Shown here: positions 10,061 to 21,247 of the stretch, piece by piece
Numbering within the stretch: position 1 is the first letter of the stretch
How the letters are laid out: every line of letters begins with the position of its first letter
NCBI GenBank assembly: GCA_009829735.1
Contig: CM020620.1
Coordinates: 12,397,420 to 12,461,419 of the forward strand
Direction: 5' to 3'
DNA: 64,000 bases
Source of the DNA: Pyropia yezoensis
Taxonomy: Eukaryota; Rhodophyta; Bangiophyceae; Bangiales; Bangiaceae
Translations under genes and position numbers: made by a program
Notes under the pieces: generated by a model
Told to the model about the DNA's origin: nothing
What the model saw: only the letters and a program-made list of their open reading frames with translations
The model's database searches: none

Positions 10061-11311
10061 GTCGGGCCCTGCATCCGCACCTGTGGGAAGAAAAAAGACA
10101 CTGCAGCGGGGTCGATCCTTGTGCTCTCGGGCGCGCGGCGCCCAGCCTAAGCTTGCGAGTCAAAACATGGATCACCGCGCTCCGGGTGATTCCAACCAGG
10201 GGTTGTCAAGCGTACCACTTTTCGGTGAGCGTACTATATTTTTGGCTTTCGGATGGATGTCGTCCGTGCATCGGGACCTCGGCTCCGGGCGTCGAGCGAC
10301 TGATCAAAATCTGACGAAAGAGCGTACTGTTAAGAGTACTTTTTCCCACCGGAAATCGGCGTCGCGTATTCTCATTTTCGAGAGAAACTGCGTACCCTAA
10401 GCGTACTTTTTCATGCTGGGTCTTGTCGACAAACGACGTGGAACGCGACACAGAAGCACAGTCGCTCTGCTGGGGCGGTGCCGAGTGCCACTAGACACAA
10501 CACAGCAGCACGCCTGGTTAAGAGGGCGTTTCTTGTGCAGCCTGGGTTTCACGGGCTCCCTCGTCTCCTCATTGGCCGACGAAGATCAATTCGATCGCTC
10601 TGAAAAGGCAATTCTGTCACCGCATTGGCTCAAGAGCGAGGTGTCAGGTCTTTCTCTTCCTTTGGGCCACGGGAAGTTGAAGAATGTACACGTGTTCACC
10701 TGCACCCGTTGTCGCGGCCGTGTGGGGCAGGTGAGGATAGAAAAGACTAGAAAAGAATGCATAGTGGAGAGTCAACCGTTCCTCTAAGAACGACTGCCGG
10801 AACGAAACGCCACACCTTGGTGAAGTGCCACCCACCCCACCTCATCCCCTCGCACAGCGCCCAAAGGCCATCAACCTCGCCCGGCGCACCCCCCAAAGGC
10901 TCACTGCCCGCCACACCCGGGTTTGGCGAGGTCAAACAGGGGTGGGCCCGGCGCAGGGGGCGTCTTTTCTCGTCTCGGGGGAGGTGCGGTCCTCCCATGC
11001 CTGTGACTCTACCACCTGTGGCGGATGTACGGTTCTCTGCATCTCGGAGGCTTTTCGATTCTCATAGTATACCTGCGGACGCTTCCCCGGGGCATCTCAG
11101 AGATGTCTGAGAATGCCCGGGGTAACAGCGACAGGAATGGAGTTATTGATGGGGGAAGGGCTGTCACCTTCAAACCCCGACGGGGGGGGGGTTGAAGGGG
11201 GAGGCGTCAAGGCGACGGGAAGGGGGAGAGGGGTGGAAATGTCGTGCAAGGGACTGGGTAGATTCAATTGCGGGGACACACTCATGCGCAAGATCCGGGT
11301 GGCCGCGTCAC
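10061..11311. other. spacer downstream of the kinase gene
   Basis: About 1.25 kb, near 52% GC, with no convincing coding region. The hexamer GCGTAC occurs five times between about 10209 and 10405 ((A/G)AGCGTAC at 10208, 10227, 10320, 10399 and CTGCGTAC near 10388). The stretch at 10800-11300 becomes C-rich. It ends at the CGGGG target site of element C. Confidence 0.5.
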
Positions 11312-11316
11312 CGGGG

Positions 11317-12006
11317 TGTAGTGGTTTTACGTACCATAGGCGCGTAGCACCCAGAACACACAGAGAAACAACCCACCAAGAACGCGGGGAGACAGGAGAG
11401 ATACCGAACCGCCGACCGCCTGGCTGGTTCACGCGGGGATCCGCGACCAGGACGACAGTGTTCAAGCACACGCAAGTCTGTTTTTTTCGAAGGGGGAAGC
11501 AACGCGCACCCCCACGCACACTCTTACCCTCTTTCACCCGCACCCAGCAACCCTCCACACCGGGCCACGTGCGGGCCAATCAAAACCCTCCAACATGTCC
11601 GGAGGGCCCCCTCCCCCACGGATCATCCCTGCCAGCGGGGCAGGAATCTCCAAGATACGGGGAAGAGGAGCCCCGCCGGACATCAGTGCCAACACTCAAG
11701 ATCTCCCCAATCTCACAATCACGCAAAATACACAATCAAAATCCAAACCCCAAATGCATCCCATCCCGGAATATTGACCAATGGCCAATTCCGGTCAGGG
11801 GAAATTCCCATACACTGGAAATCCCAACATGGGCTCCAGAACCAATGGCGACCCGGTCCCATCTCCATAGGAGGGGACCAATCGGAAGCCAGTAAAATCC
11901 CAAGGGGCCAAATCGGCCCCGTCCTCCTCACTAGGAAGGTGGGCACAGGGGTACGACGCGATCTCTACGAGGTCCCCCCACGTGGAGGGCCCATAGGGTC
12001 CCTACA
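11317..12006 (-). repeat. element C, 3' LTR (left)
   Basis: Starts TGT and ends ACA on the plus strand. Preceded by CGGGG. The purine-rich tract expected next to a 3' LTR lies just right of it on the minus strand (complement of about 12007-12022). Confidence 0.9.
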
Positions 12007-12338
12007 CTTCCAACACCTCCAGGGGGTTGCGACCCGCGACCCAGACACCGGGGTAAAAATCTTCCGGGTGCCCAACGGGTGGCGGAGGCGATGCCACTTG
12101 GCAACATGCCGTGCCCACCGCCGAGTGTACCCATCCTCATGGGGGGGTGAATGACACTGGGTCAGCTCGGCCCCATGGGTTTCCCCCTTGGGGTGACAAT
12201 CGTGGCCGCCCCCGTGGAGCGACAGAGGGGGATACGTGGAGACACCCCCTTAAAACCACCACCCGAGGGGTGGGGGACGCAGCAAGGATAGGGCCCGTCG
12301 CCTCCCACGGCCCTGCCCGCACAGGGTGGGGACGTGAG

Positions 12339-12807
12339 TGTGGCAAAAACCACATGCACACACGGCACCCAAGTTGGGGCGGTGTGCAAGGGCTGCCTCC
12401 CGTGTCGGGGGAACCGGAAGAAGTGCAAGTCGCACACACTCTGTCCCTGTTGTGGGGCAAACCCCCCACGGACAAACAAGAGGATGGTGTGTGGTCCAAC
12501 AGTTTCTTGGTCGGGACGGGGACGCAGGGCCAAGCCCCGCTGTCCCTCCCCTTATCCCCCCAGGGTCCACTCAGAATCTCGCCACTCAGAATCTCCCACC
12601 CCAGCACCTGCCCACCGGGCCACACGAAAATTCAAGACGATAAATGCAGAAAACCCTCAAATCCAAGTTGGATTTACTACTAAACTAACTATCCCAAACT
12701 TAGGGAATATGGACCCAAATGCAGGGGGAGGAACGGATCAGGCTAGTGGCCTGCCGCCCCTTGCATGGCACGTGTTGCCCCCCTACCTGGGGGTCAATAC
12801 TGCCACA
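12339..12807 (-). repeat. element A, 3' LTR (left)
   Basis: 469 bp with 7-bp terminal inverted repeats TGTGGCA/TGCCACA. The minus-strand polypurine tract GAGGAGAGGGGAG (complement of 12808-12820) abuts it. Confidence 0.95.
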
Positions 12808-13145
12808 CTCCCCTCTCCTCAGTTCCGACCGACCCGGTCGGCCCTGTGAGGGGATGCGGAAACGCACGTCTCGGCGTTGGGGGCGCGACTTGCTGTCCCC
12901 CATCGAGTACGTAACACGGATGTGGAGGCGGTCACGTTGACCGCCCCTCTCCTCAAGCTTGCCCACTCGGCAGCTTGCTCTCCTCAGTGCACACTTCACC
13001 ATTACCACCACCTCCCCTTCACCTTCCACTGGGCCGCCCCACGCTGGGGAGGCCACCCGTATACCCACGATCCGAGTCCCCCTCAACTCGAGGCGGGTCT
13101 CGTGCCGCGATAACCAGAGCGTCTCTCCCCAACTTGGGGAGAGCC

Positions 13146-14873
13146 ATGGCGACCCCGGGAGTGGAGACGGACTCTCTAAATGAGCGTATGGAGGACACCA
13201 CCTACGGTGCAGCACCCGCCGGGACTCCCGGCGGGGGCTCCGCGATCGCTCCGGGGGATGGGACTCCCGCGTCACCCGGTTTTGGGTTGACGGCGGGGTC
13301 TCCCCCGGAGGCGGGACAAGTTGTCCCGCGTGAGGCCTTGGGGCGGTGGTTTTACCCCGCTTGGCCTCTCTATGAGGAGGGGTTGACTGTTCTTCGCTGT
13401 GGCCGACTTGGCGCAGCGATGGGTCGGGTATGGGACCGCCAACGGGAGAAGTATCCCCGTAGGGTCGGGTTCCCTGCCGGCTTCAGGACGGACCAGTTTG
13501 CTTTCCTGGACGATGAGGAGGTTGAGGACGTTCAGCGTGCCAAGGCCATGGTGGACCGCGGGGGAACTATCCCGGGTCCCGGCGACTTGCCGAACTTTAC
13601 TTGGGACGCGGTGGCAACTCGCCCCCCGTACCTCCACGAGGCCGATCCGCACACTCATCACTTTGATGTGCGGATGGAGAAAGACTTCCGGCGAGGTCCC
13701 TACTTGGTGACCTCGGCTCAACTTGAGTTTCCTCAACAGTCTGCTGCCAGCAAGGAGCAGTACTATCCGAAGAAGCCCAAGTGGTGGCCTCAGGTTGAGG
13801 TCCCCTACGGGTTCCCGGCGTTGCTGCCACGGTTGCTTGACCACTTCGGCTCCGTCATGTTGACGGCTGGCCCTGATCACCTGGTGTGGGCCATGTTGGC
13901 CACCCAGTGGCTCCTCGAGGTCATGTTGACCTGGGTGTCTTGTGTTCAGCGGCGGGGGATGCTCTGGCATCTCCCCCTCCGGCTCATCCAAGGTTTGGAA
14001 CAGCTCACCCCTCAGCTAGTTGCTGAGGGGTGCTCATCAGGACAACTCACTCTACTTGAGGAGATGCTCCGGCTCCATAAGTTCATCGAGTGGGAGAGCA
14101 TTGAGCACAAGTTGCGCCGCCCCACTCGTGGGCCCAAGGACGATGGCGCACTTCGCCAGTTCGTGTGGGTCGCTCGTGAACTTCACGACGGCCGTGTGGT
14201 CCTACGAGAGGGGTTGGGCATCGGGGATTACCCGTATGCCCCGGGGGTGGATCGCCACACTGCGCCACCCTCGGACAAGCCCATAGTTATGGCTGTGCCC
14301 TCATATGATGACCATATGACTCAACCTACTGCGGGGGCCCCAAGTCGGGGTCGCAGTTACACCCGGGTACCGCCACCTCGGCGTGCCCCTCCGCTTCCTC
14401 CTGTTCCTTTCCAGCCTCACGGGGACATCCCGATTAGCGTGGCCGTTGAGTCATCCACCCCGGTGTCCCCCAACTTGGGGGCCACCCTCCTGACGGTATA
14501 CCCCAAGTTGGTGTTACCGCCCACGCCTCTAACCTCAGAGATGATGATCACCACGTTGGTGCGCACCATTTCCTGGTTGGCCGCGTCGACCGCAACCCTC
14601 CAAAGTTCCGAGACTCCTCAACTTGAGGAGCGCGTTCGTACTGCAGTGGCGACCGCGAGTTGCGAGTCGGTGGCGGAGTTTATGACAGCCGAGTTGGCTC
14701 GCATTGGGGCTATTATGCCCCAGCCAGCCCCACTTGGGCGTGGCAAACGTCGCGCGAGCCGGGCATACTCGCCTCCTCGCCGTCGTCGCCGACACTCGCG
14801 GCGCTCTCCCGCCGTGTCGGAAGACGAGTTGTCTTACTCCGTTTCGGAGTCCTCTACCCCGTCGGAGACGTAG
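13146..14873 (+). CDS. element A, convergent accessory reading frame (unknown function)
   Basis: A plus-strand frame of about 575 codons, opposite to gag and pol, begins at ATG 13146 (context AGCCATGG), 339 bp inside the LTR edge, directly after a perfect hairpin (13123-13143). It converges on the 3' end of pol. The N-terminal part is Gly/Pro-rich. The middle, about residues 60-400, looks globular, with a Trp/Tyr-rich start (GRWFYPAWPLYEEGL) and leucine-rich helices. The end is basic and Arg/Ser-rich (SPPRRRRRHSRRS), like an RNA-binding tail. No known domain is recognised, nor any signal peptide or membrane segment. The same frame is found in B with a few per cent substitutions. Antisense accessory ORFs near the 3' LTR are known from some plant Ty3/Gypsy elements (for example Grande), but homology is not implied. 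Confidence 0.6.
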   Translation: MATPGVETDSLNERMEDTTYGAAPAGTPGGGSAIAPGDGTPASPGFGLTAGSPPEAGQVVPREALGRWFYPAWPLYEEGLTVLRCGRLGAAMGRVWDRQREKYPRRVGFPAGFRTDQFAFLDDEEVEDVQRAKAMVDRGGTIPGPGDLPNFTWDAVATRPPYLHEADPHTHHFDVRMEKDFRRGPYLVTSAQLEFPQQSAASKEQYYPKKPKWWPQVEVPYGFPALLPRLLDHFGSVMLTAGPDHLVWAMLATQWLLEVMLTWVSCVQRRGMLWHLPLRLIQGLEQLTPQLVAEGCSSGQLTLLEEMLRLHKFIEWESIEHKLRRPTRGPKDDGALRQFVWVARELHDGRVVLREGLGIGDYPYAPGVDRHTAPPSDKPIVMAVPSYDDHMTQPTAGAPSRGRSYTRVPPPRRAPPLPPVPFQPHGDIPISVAVESSTPVSPNLGATLLTVYPKLVLPPTPLTSEMMITTLVRTISWLAASTATLQSSETPQLEERVRTAVATASCESVAEFMTAELARIGAIMPQPAPLGRGKRRASRAYSPPRRRRRHSRRSPAVSEDELSYSVSESSTPSET

Positions 14874-15200
14874 TCTGTCCAGCGTCTGCGTCGCAAACTT
14901 GCGCGCAAGACCAGGCAGAAGAGTAGCCACGGTCGGCGCCACTTGCGCGACCGTGAAGGGCGCGACGGTTCCGACTTGGAGCCGCCGCCCCTTCCAACGA
15001 GTGGAGACCGTTATCGGCGTGGGTCTCGCCGCTCGCCTCCACGTGAGGGCGAGGGCCGTGGAGTGGGAGAGTCTAGCATGCGTGCCTAGTTGGCAGCTGC
15101 CTTTGTTGTGAGAGTGTGAGGGTTAGGGCTGTAGTTAAAAGCCACTCTGCGTACCACTTCGACTTGAAGCACTCTTTTAGCACCGTTGCTCGGCCTTCCC

Positions 15201-18200
15201 TCATGTTGAGGGAGGGCTGTTAGGGTCTATCTCATTCCGGGCACAGTACGCCCGGACCTTCTCAGCGGGAAGGTCCTCCACATACTCCCACGTATCGTCC
15301 TTGGCTTTGTAGCCAAACCAACGCACCCTCAACGTGAGGCGGTCAGTGTCTTCATCCCATCCGTGGTCGATGAACTTATCGAACACGTACTCCTGCGGGC
15401 CCTGTTTGGCCGCAGGCAGTGAGGGGAGGCGCCACGCTTCCAAAGCACGCGCCCAAGCTGGGTCGCCTACAGGCGGTGGTGCAACTTTGACCACGTCCTG
15501 TCCGTTCACTGTGCGGACCCCATCGTCACTTTCGATGGTGAAGCGCCGCCCATCAGTACGAAGGACCTGGTACGGTCCCTTCGTCTGGAATACCAGCTTA
15601 CCCCCAGTTGGGGTGTGCGAGTGTACCAGCACCCAGTCACCCTGTTCGGGGACATGCTTAGCATTGCGCACCTTTTTGTCAAAGGTACGCTTGTAGCGCT
15701 TTTGTGCTTTGTCCATCTCAACCCTGACTTTAGGGATGAGGTTTTCAAGCCTAGCAGCGAGCTCCGCCTTACTCTCAGTAGGAGTATGCGTACTGCCACT
15801 ATCATCCCTAGTTGGGAGCGACCGCCGCACGGCAATAGACCGCACACGACGGGGGGTCACAAAAGCGAGGGGTACTTCCCCGGTAGATGAGTGAACCTGC
15901 GAATTGTAGGCAGTAGTAAGGATAGAAATGTATTGGTCCGACGTCTTCACGTGCTCACTCACATAGTGGCGCAGCTGCCTAACAATAGTTTTGTTGAAGC
16001 GCTCCACCTGCCCATTAGTTTGTGGGTGGTAGGGGGTGGCATAGTTTGCCTTAACCCCCAACATATCCAGCACTCCCTGAAACAGTACCGACGCAAATTG
16101 CGGTCCATTGTCCGATAGTGTACTATCTGGGATGCCATACGCGGCAACCCAGTGATCTAGGAAGGCTGACACGACCGACATGGCCGTGATCTCTGCCAGT
16201 GGGATCGCTCGCGTAAGTTTCGTGAAGCGGTCACAGATGACCAGGAGGTACTGGTTGCCCTCCTCGGTCACTGGCAGTGGCCCAAGGATGTCCATCGCCA
16301 ACGCGGCGAAGGGCTCCTTGGCCGGGAACAATAGCATAGCCGTACTAGGCCGCCGTTCCATCAGACGATTCTGTGCACAACTTGTGCAGGCAGCCACCCA
16401 ACTATAGATGTCCACCACCATGGACGGCCAGTAGTACCTGGTCCTCAGGGTCTGGTACAGTTTACTAGATTCCAGGTGTCCACCCGTGGGAGCGTTGTGC
16501 TCCCTCTCAAGAATATTGCCCTTGAGGGATGCGGGGACGACAAGTTGTTCGGTCCCCTGGAATACCCCCCTCCTCATGAGGAGGCGATCGTCTCCCAGAA
16601 AGAAACGCGTCTCCACCACGGTATCCAGTGTATCCCTCTGCGACTTGCAGAAGGGATCCTCGGCCTGGGCCTTCACCACCTCGTCCAGGGACAGGGGCAA
16701 GTACTTCTTGTTCCCTGGCGCCTCGGGGTTCAACGCCTGACCCGAGCGCGTGACTACCCCCACGATGGGGATGTCCTCATCGACTGGGTTAGTGTCCCGC
16801 CCCTCGGTAGGTACCCGAGAAAGGCCGTCGGCAAGGGCATGTTGCCTGCCAGGTCGGTACTCAATATCAAAGTTGAAGGGTGCCAGTCGCACCCTCCACC
16901 GGTTGAGACATGTGTTCGTACAATCCGTCTTGAAGATGAACTGCAACGCGCGGTGGTCACAGCGGATGAGGAACTTCTCACCCTCTAGGTAGTGACGAAG
17001 TGACGTCACCGCCCATACCACTGCGAGTCCTTCCAACTCGGTGACTCCGTAGTTCTTCTCGGCCGAGTTCAGCCCCTTACTAAAGTATCCCACCGGCAAG
17101 TACTCCTTGTCCCGCTGCTGCTGAAGCAACACACAACCAAGTTGGTCGTAGCTAGCGTCCACATCCAGGATGTAGTGGCCTCCCAACCTGGGAATAGCCA
17201 AGATGGGGGGGCTTCAGCAGAAGGTCCCGAAGAGTCTCAAAGGATTCCTGCTCCACCCGACTTGGGGGAGGTAGGTTCTTCGGTAGCGTTGAGCTCACTA
17301 ACTCATTCAACGGCTTCGCCACCTTGGCGAAGCCCTTGGTGAAACGTCGGTACACGTTACACATCCCGAGGAAGCTCCTCATCTGGGTATGGGTCCGGGG
17401 GTACTGAGCCTTACGAATGGCCCTCAAGTTCTTCTCGTTAACACTGAGACGCCCCGGACGGACAACATGACCCAAGTACTCCACCTCTTGAGTGAAGAGG
17501 TGGCACTTACTCGCCTTCAGTGACACACCGGCGTCAGCAAATAGCTAGAACACCTGGCCAAGATGGCCAATATGTTCCTCCGGACTTCGGGAGAACACAA
17601 TGATATCGTCTAGGTACACAAGACAGATCTGCCACCGTACTCCGGCCAGAATCATGTCCATAGCGCGCTGGAAAGTTGCCGGCGCGTTACACAGACCAAA
17701 CGGTAGGCGCTTGCACTGGTAGGTACCACAGTGACAGGTAAAGGTAGTTTTATGCCTGTCCTCCGGGGCAATGGGAGTTTGCCAGTACCCCGCGTTACAG
17801 TCCAGGGTAGAGAACACGTTTGCCTCCCCCAGAGAGTCCCGACAGTCGTCCATCCTAGGTAGGGGATAACTGTCCTTCACCGTGCTCTCGTTAAGCTTAC
17901 GGTAGTCGATACAAAACCGGGGGGTCCCATCAACTTTGGGGACGATAACCACCGGACTCGCCCACTCGGCGTTGCTGGCCTCGATCACATCGAGGGCCTC
18001 CATGCGAGCAACTTGCTCCTTAACGAGGGCCCTTGAACGAGGTCCTCCCCTATACGGTTGTTGGCGTATAGGGGGTGCACCGGGCTTCAACTCGATCCGG
18101 TGTGGGGTGGCTCTCATGAGTCCCAATTGACCATCCCACAACTTGTGATATTGGTCCAAGAGGCGTTCAACTTGAACCCTCAACCTGAGTGGAACACCCT

Positions 18201-19185
18201 CCATGTTCACATGGGGCCGAGGAGAGGCGGCCGACTTGGCTTGGTGCTTCTCCTTTCCGGACTTCGGGTCGCTACTTGCGCCCGCGTTGAGGGTGACCGC
18301 TACTACCGGTCCCTCGTGTTGGTCGATATAGCCGAACTTGGCTCCCGACTTGAAGTACTGGGGCGACGAGCTCAGGTTCATCACCTGTATCCTCTACGGG
18401 ACTCCGGCTTTGGAGTCCATCGTGCCAAGGGCAACATGCACTTGGTGCTTGCGAGCAAGACGGGGGTGAGGGTGCACCAACCCGTTCCCCGTATAATCAG
18501 TTACAACGTCAACGTGCGCCACCGAGTTGGGGGGCAACGTGACTTTACGGGCTAGACGCAGGGTACCAGTAAACCCTTCCCTCACAGAGCAAACAGGCTT
18601 CGACTGTGAAACTGTCACAGGAGCCACAAACTTTCCCTTACCAAGGATGGGGATAGTCTCCCCATTCATCAACTTGACCCAGTACTCAGGGCCACAAATC
18701 AAAGGCACTTGTGTAACAACATAAGGGGTACCCAGAAGCAGGGGTACCGATATATTCTCAACTACACCATAGGTCACGTCGACCTCATGGGTCCCCAACC
18801 TAGTTGGTAGGGTCACGGCACCAACGATGGGAAGTACCCCACCATTGATGTCAATCATATGGTCAGCTTTGGACCTCCAGCGTTGGAGCTTCACCTCCTT
18901 TGGTAATAGCGACTTGCGTATCAAGGAGGCTCCTGACCCGGTATCAAGTACGATACGGGCACAACAGGCGCGGCCGTGGGCAAGTTGCACCCGTCCAGCC
19001 ACCTGGAAGTTCTCACCCGTCAGCACCACGATGACCCGACGTGGGTTTACGTTCTTGGGGAGTCCTACCCGAGGTGGGCGGACTCCCTTAGGTCGCCGCA
19101 GTATCCGGCACGGTTGGTTCGTCCTCCTGGCCCACTTGGCCGAGGCTGCCGTTGTGAGCTTCGGACGACCAGCCCCAACGGTCAT
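15201..19185 (-). pseudogene. element A, pol region (broken)
   Basis: In order on the minus strand: retropepsin (VLDTGSGASLI), reverse transcriptase (DGTPRFCIDYRKLN, then YLDDIIVFSRSPEEH), RNase H (LDVDASYDQLGC), integrase with its zinc-binding part, the DDE core (AMDILGPL, LSDNGPQFA) and HPQTNGQVERFN, and a chromodomain-like C-terminus (RVRWFGYKAKDDTWEYVEDL). The pol frame opens with an ATG that overlaps the gag stop codon. The region has about three breaks. Confidence 0.93.
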
Positions 19186-21128
19186 TCGTTTCCCGCCGAC
19201 TTGGCGTCCGAATCTGAGGGCGGGGAGGAAGACGACGAGTCCGAGGACGACGTGTCCGCCTCCTCCGCCGAGGGTGTGGCGACCGCGACGACCGGTCGAG
19301 ACCCACCCTCACGGCGTGGACGTACTTCGTTCGTAGCCGACTTCTTACTCGCATTCCTAACAAGTTGTTGGATACGTTTACTCAACTTGGGGCAATCATA
19401 TGCCCAGTGTCCATCGGAGTTGCAGTTCCAACACCGATGGTCTGTTCCTGGAGGGGTCTTCCCGACTGGGGAAGACGAAGGGATACCCTGGGAAGTTCCC
19501 ACGGCAGCTACCACCCTCTCCTTGCGGATTCGGCGTGCCTCTCTCAACTCTCTGGCCTGGCGCGCCTCCTCCCGTTCCTTGGCCAACTCGGCCTGACGCT
19601 CCTGGCGTTGTTCCTCCCGCAACTTGCGGTAGGCCTCGCCTCTGCGATAGGCGAACCTGGCCAGCTCGGCCAGGGTCGCCCGGGCAGTGTTATGCTCCCG
19701 GGTCTCCATCCGGACTGACCAATGGAGTCCCTCCACGAACCGACTCTTCACCACAGCTTGTGGATGAAGAAACCCACAAAGATTGTTGAGCTTACGGACT
19801 CGCTCCGCAAAGGACAACTCGTCCTCCGCCTCTTCCTGGTGGGCTTGCGTAAACTCCTCGACTTTAGAAGCCAACGCTGCCTCATCAACCAATGCTCTCA
19901 ACAACCAGTTGACGAGCTCCAAATAGGACGTCACCTCCCCAGCGCCTCCACTTGAGGAGCGCGGCATAACGGACATAAGTTCTGTCCGCAGGTCGCCCTT
20001 CGTAAACTCCTGTAGCATGTAAAAAGCCATGCCTTCACTTATGGCATTGTCGTCACAGGCTTTCGTGAAACGACGTAGGAACTCAAAGACACGGAGGGGG
20101 GGAGTTCCATCCCACTCCGCTTTGTGCCCAAAAGAGTGAAGTGCATTCTTCTTGGCACGGTCCATGGCTCGGGCCTGGTCAGGACCATACACCACCGACT
20201 TGTTGTGGAGGGCGTAGGTCTCACAGTCAAAGATCCGCTGGTAGACCGGGTTGGCTACCTGGATCTTGGGCGGCACCTCACGTTGAGGGAACAGCCGCTG
20301 TGGCACTGGGGTAAGTTCACCCTCAGTGCCTGTAGTCCGGCGCGGCGTGCTTGGTGTAGCCGCCGGCGTTTCCGGGGGGAACTCCCCCATGAAGGGCGTA
20401 CGCCCCACCGAGTATGGTGTGGCTCCCTCGTTGGGAGTCACAGGTGTCGCCCCCAGTTCGGGGCGACCCGAGATAGGCGTGAGGAGGGATTCCCCCTGCG
20501 CCTGCGGGCTCGAAAGCCCCGATCCGGTCTGGACATTAAGGCCATCTGGCAAACTCGCCACAATCTGATTCAGAATAGTATTCGTCATCGTGACCACTAG
20601 GTCCGGCAAAGTCTGCCGCAACACATTGGTCGCCTCCCGACGGACAGTTTCCGCGAGGAGTGGATTGACGACTCCAGTTGAGTCTCGGTCCGCCTCCGGG
20701 AGTCCACCTGAGGGGTAACCACGTCCCTCAGGGGCCTCAACCGGGGGCATGGGCGCGAGCCCATCGCCGACCAACGGAGGTCCACCGTCCTCCGAAAGCC
20801 TAGTTGGCGACGGCTCCAAGCCGAAGTTGGCTCCAACCCGAGTGGAACCCGCGGGGACAGTCCTCACCCCTTGGGACGTTCCCGTTGAGTATACCACACG
20901 GTGGCCAGACTTCGGCTCACCCACATCAGAAGTGTCATCCGAGTGAACTCCCGACTGAGTCGGGGTGGCCTGTTGCCCGCCCGCACTTCCAGTCCTACTG
21001 GCTTGAGGGACCTCTAGTCCCTCTGCGACCCCAGGTAAACCCACCTGTGTCTCACCAGTATTCAAAGGCACTGAAGTACGTGCGTCACCCGTGTACTCCC
21101 CGGACGACGGGGGGTCCGAACTAGCCAT
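19182..21128 (-). CDS. element A, gag
   Basis: About 648 codons, starting MASSDPPSSGEYTG. There is a Pro/Thr/Gly-rich N-terminal third, a helical capsid-like middle (for example VFEFLRRFTKACDDNA), a Glu/Arg-rich charged segment, then one CCHC knuckle (CWNCNSDGHWAYDC), and an acidic serine-rich tail (SSSDSSSSS). The start was chosen at the first Met after the leader. Gag forms the particle shell that packages the element RNA. Confidence 0.88.
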   Translation of the reverse strand: MASSDPPSSGEYTGDARTSVPLNTGETQVGLPGVAEGLEVPQASRTGSAGGQQATPTQSGVHSDDTSDVGEPKSGHRVVYSTGTSQGVRTVPAGSTRVGANFGLEPSPTRLSEDGGPPLVGDGLAPMPPVEAPEGRGYPSGGLPEADRDSTGVVNPLLAETVRREATNVLRQTLPDLVVTMTNTILNQIVASLPDGLNVQTGSGLSSPQAQGESLLTPISGRPELGATPVTPNEGATPYSVGRTPFMGEFPPETPAATPSTPRRTTGTEGELTPVPQRLFPQREVPPKIQVANPVYQRIFDCETYALHNKSVVYGPDQARAMDRAKKNALHSFGHKAEWDGTPPLRVFEFLRRFTKACDDNAISEGMAFYMLQEFTKGDLRTELMSVMPRSSSGGAGEVTSYLELVNWLLRALVDEAALASKVEEFTQAHQEEAEDELSFAERVRKLNNLCGFLHPQAVVKSRFVEGLHWSVRMETREHNTARATLAELARFAYRRGEAYRKLREEQRQERQAELAKEREEARQARELREARRIRKERVVAAVGTSQGIPSSSPVGKTPPGTDHRCWNCNSDGHWAYDCPKLSKRIQQLVRNASKKSATNEVRPRREGGSRPVVAVATPSAEEADTSSSDSSSSSPPSDSDAKSAGNE

Positions 21129-21247
21129 GTTGGCTGACGATCCGTATGACACGGTCCAAGTCCACCGATCCTCTGAGACAGAGGGCCCCCTACACCCGGG
21201 TGCACCCGGAGGGAAAGCTGACCTCTGTCCCCTGCTGCTCCACCAAA

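Noticed and set aside
15201-15213. Transcription terminator at the pol end of element A
   Set aside because: A 7-bp hairpin lies there, but such hairpins are scattered all over the element, so position alone is not evidence.
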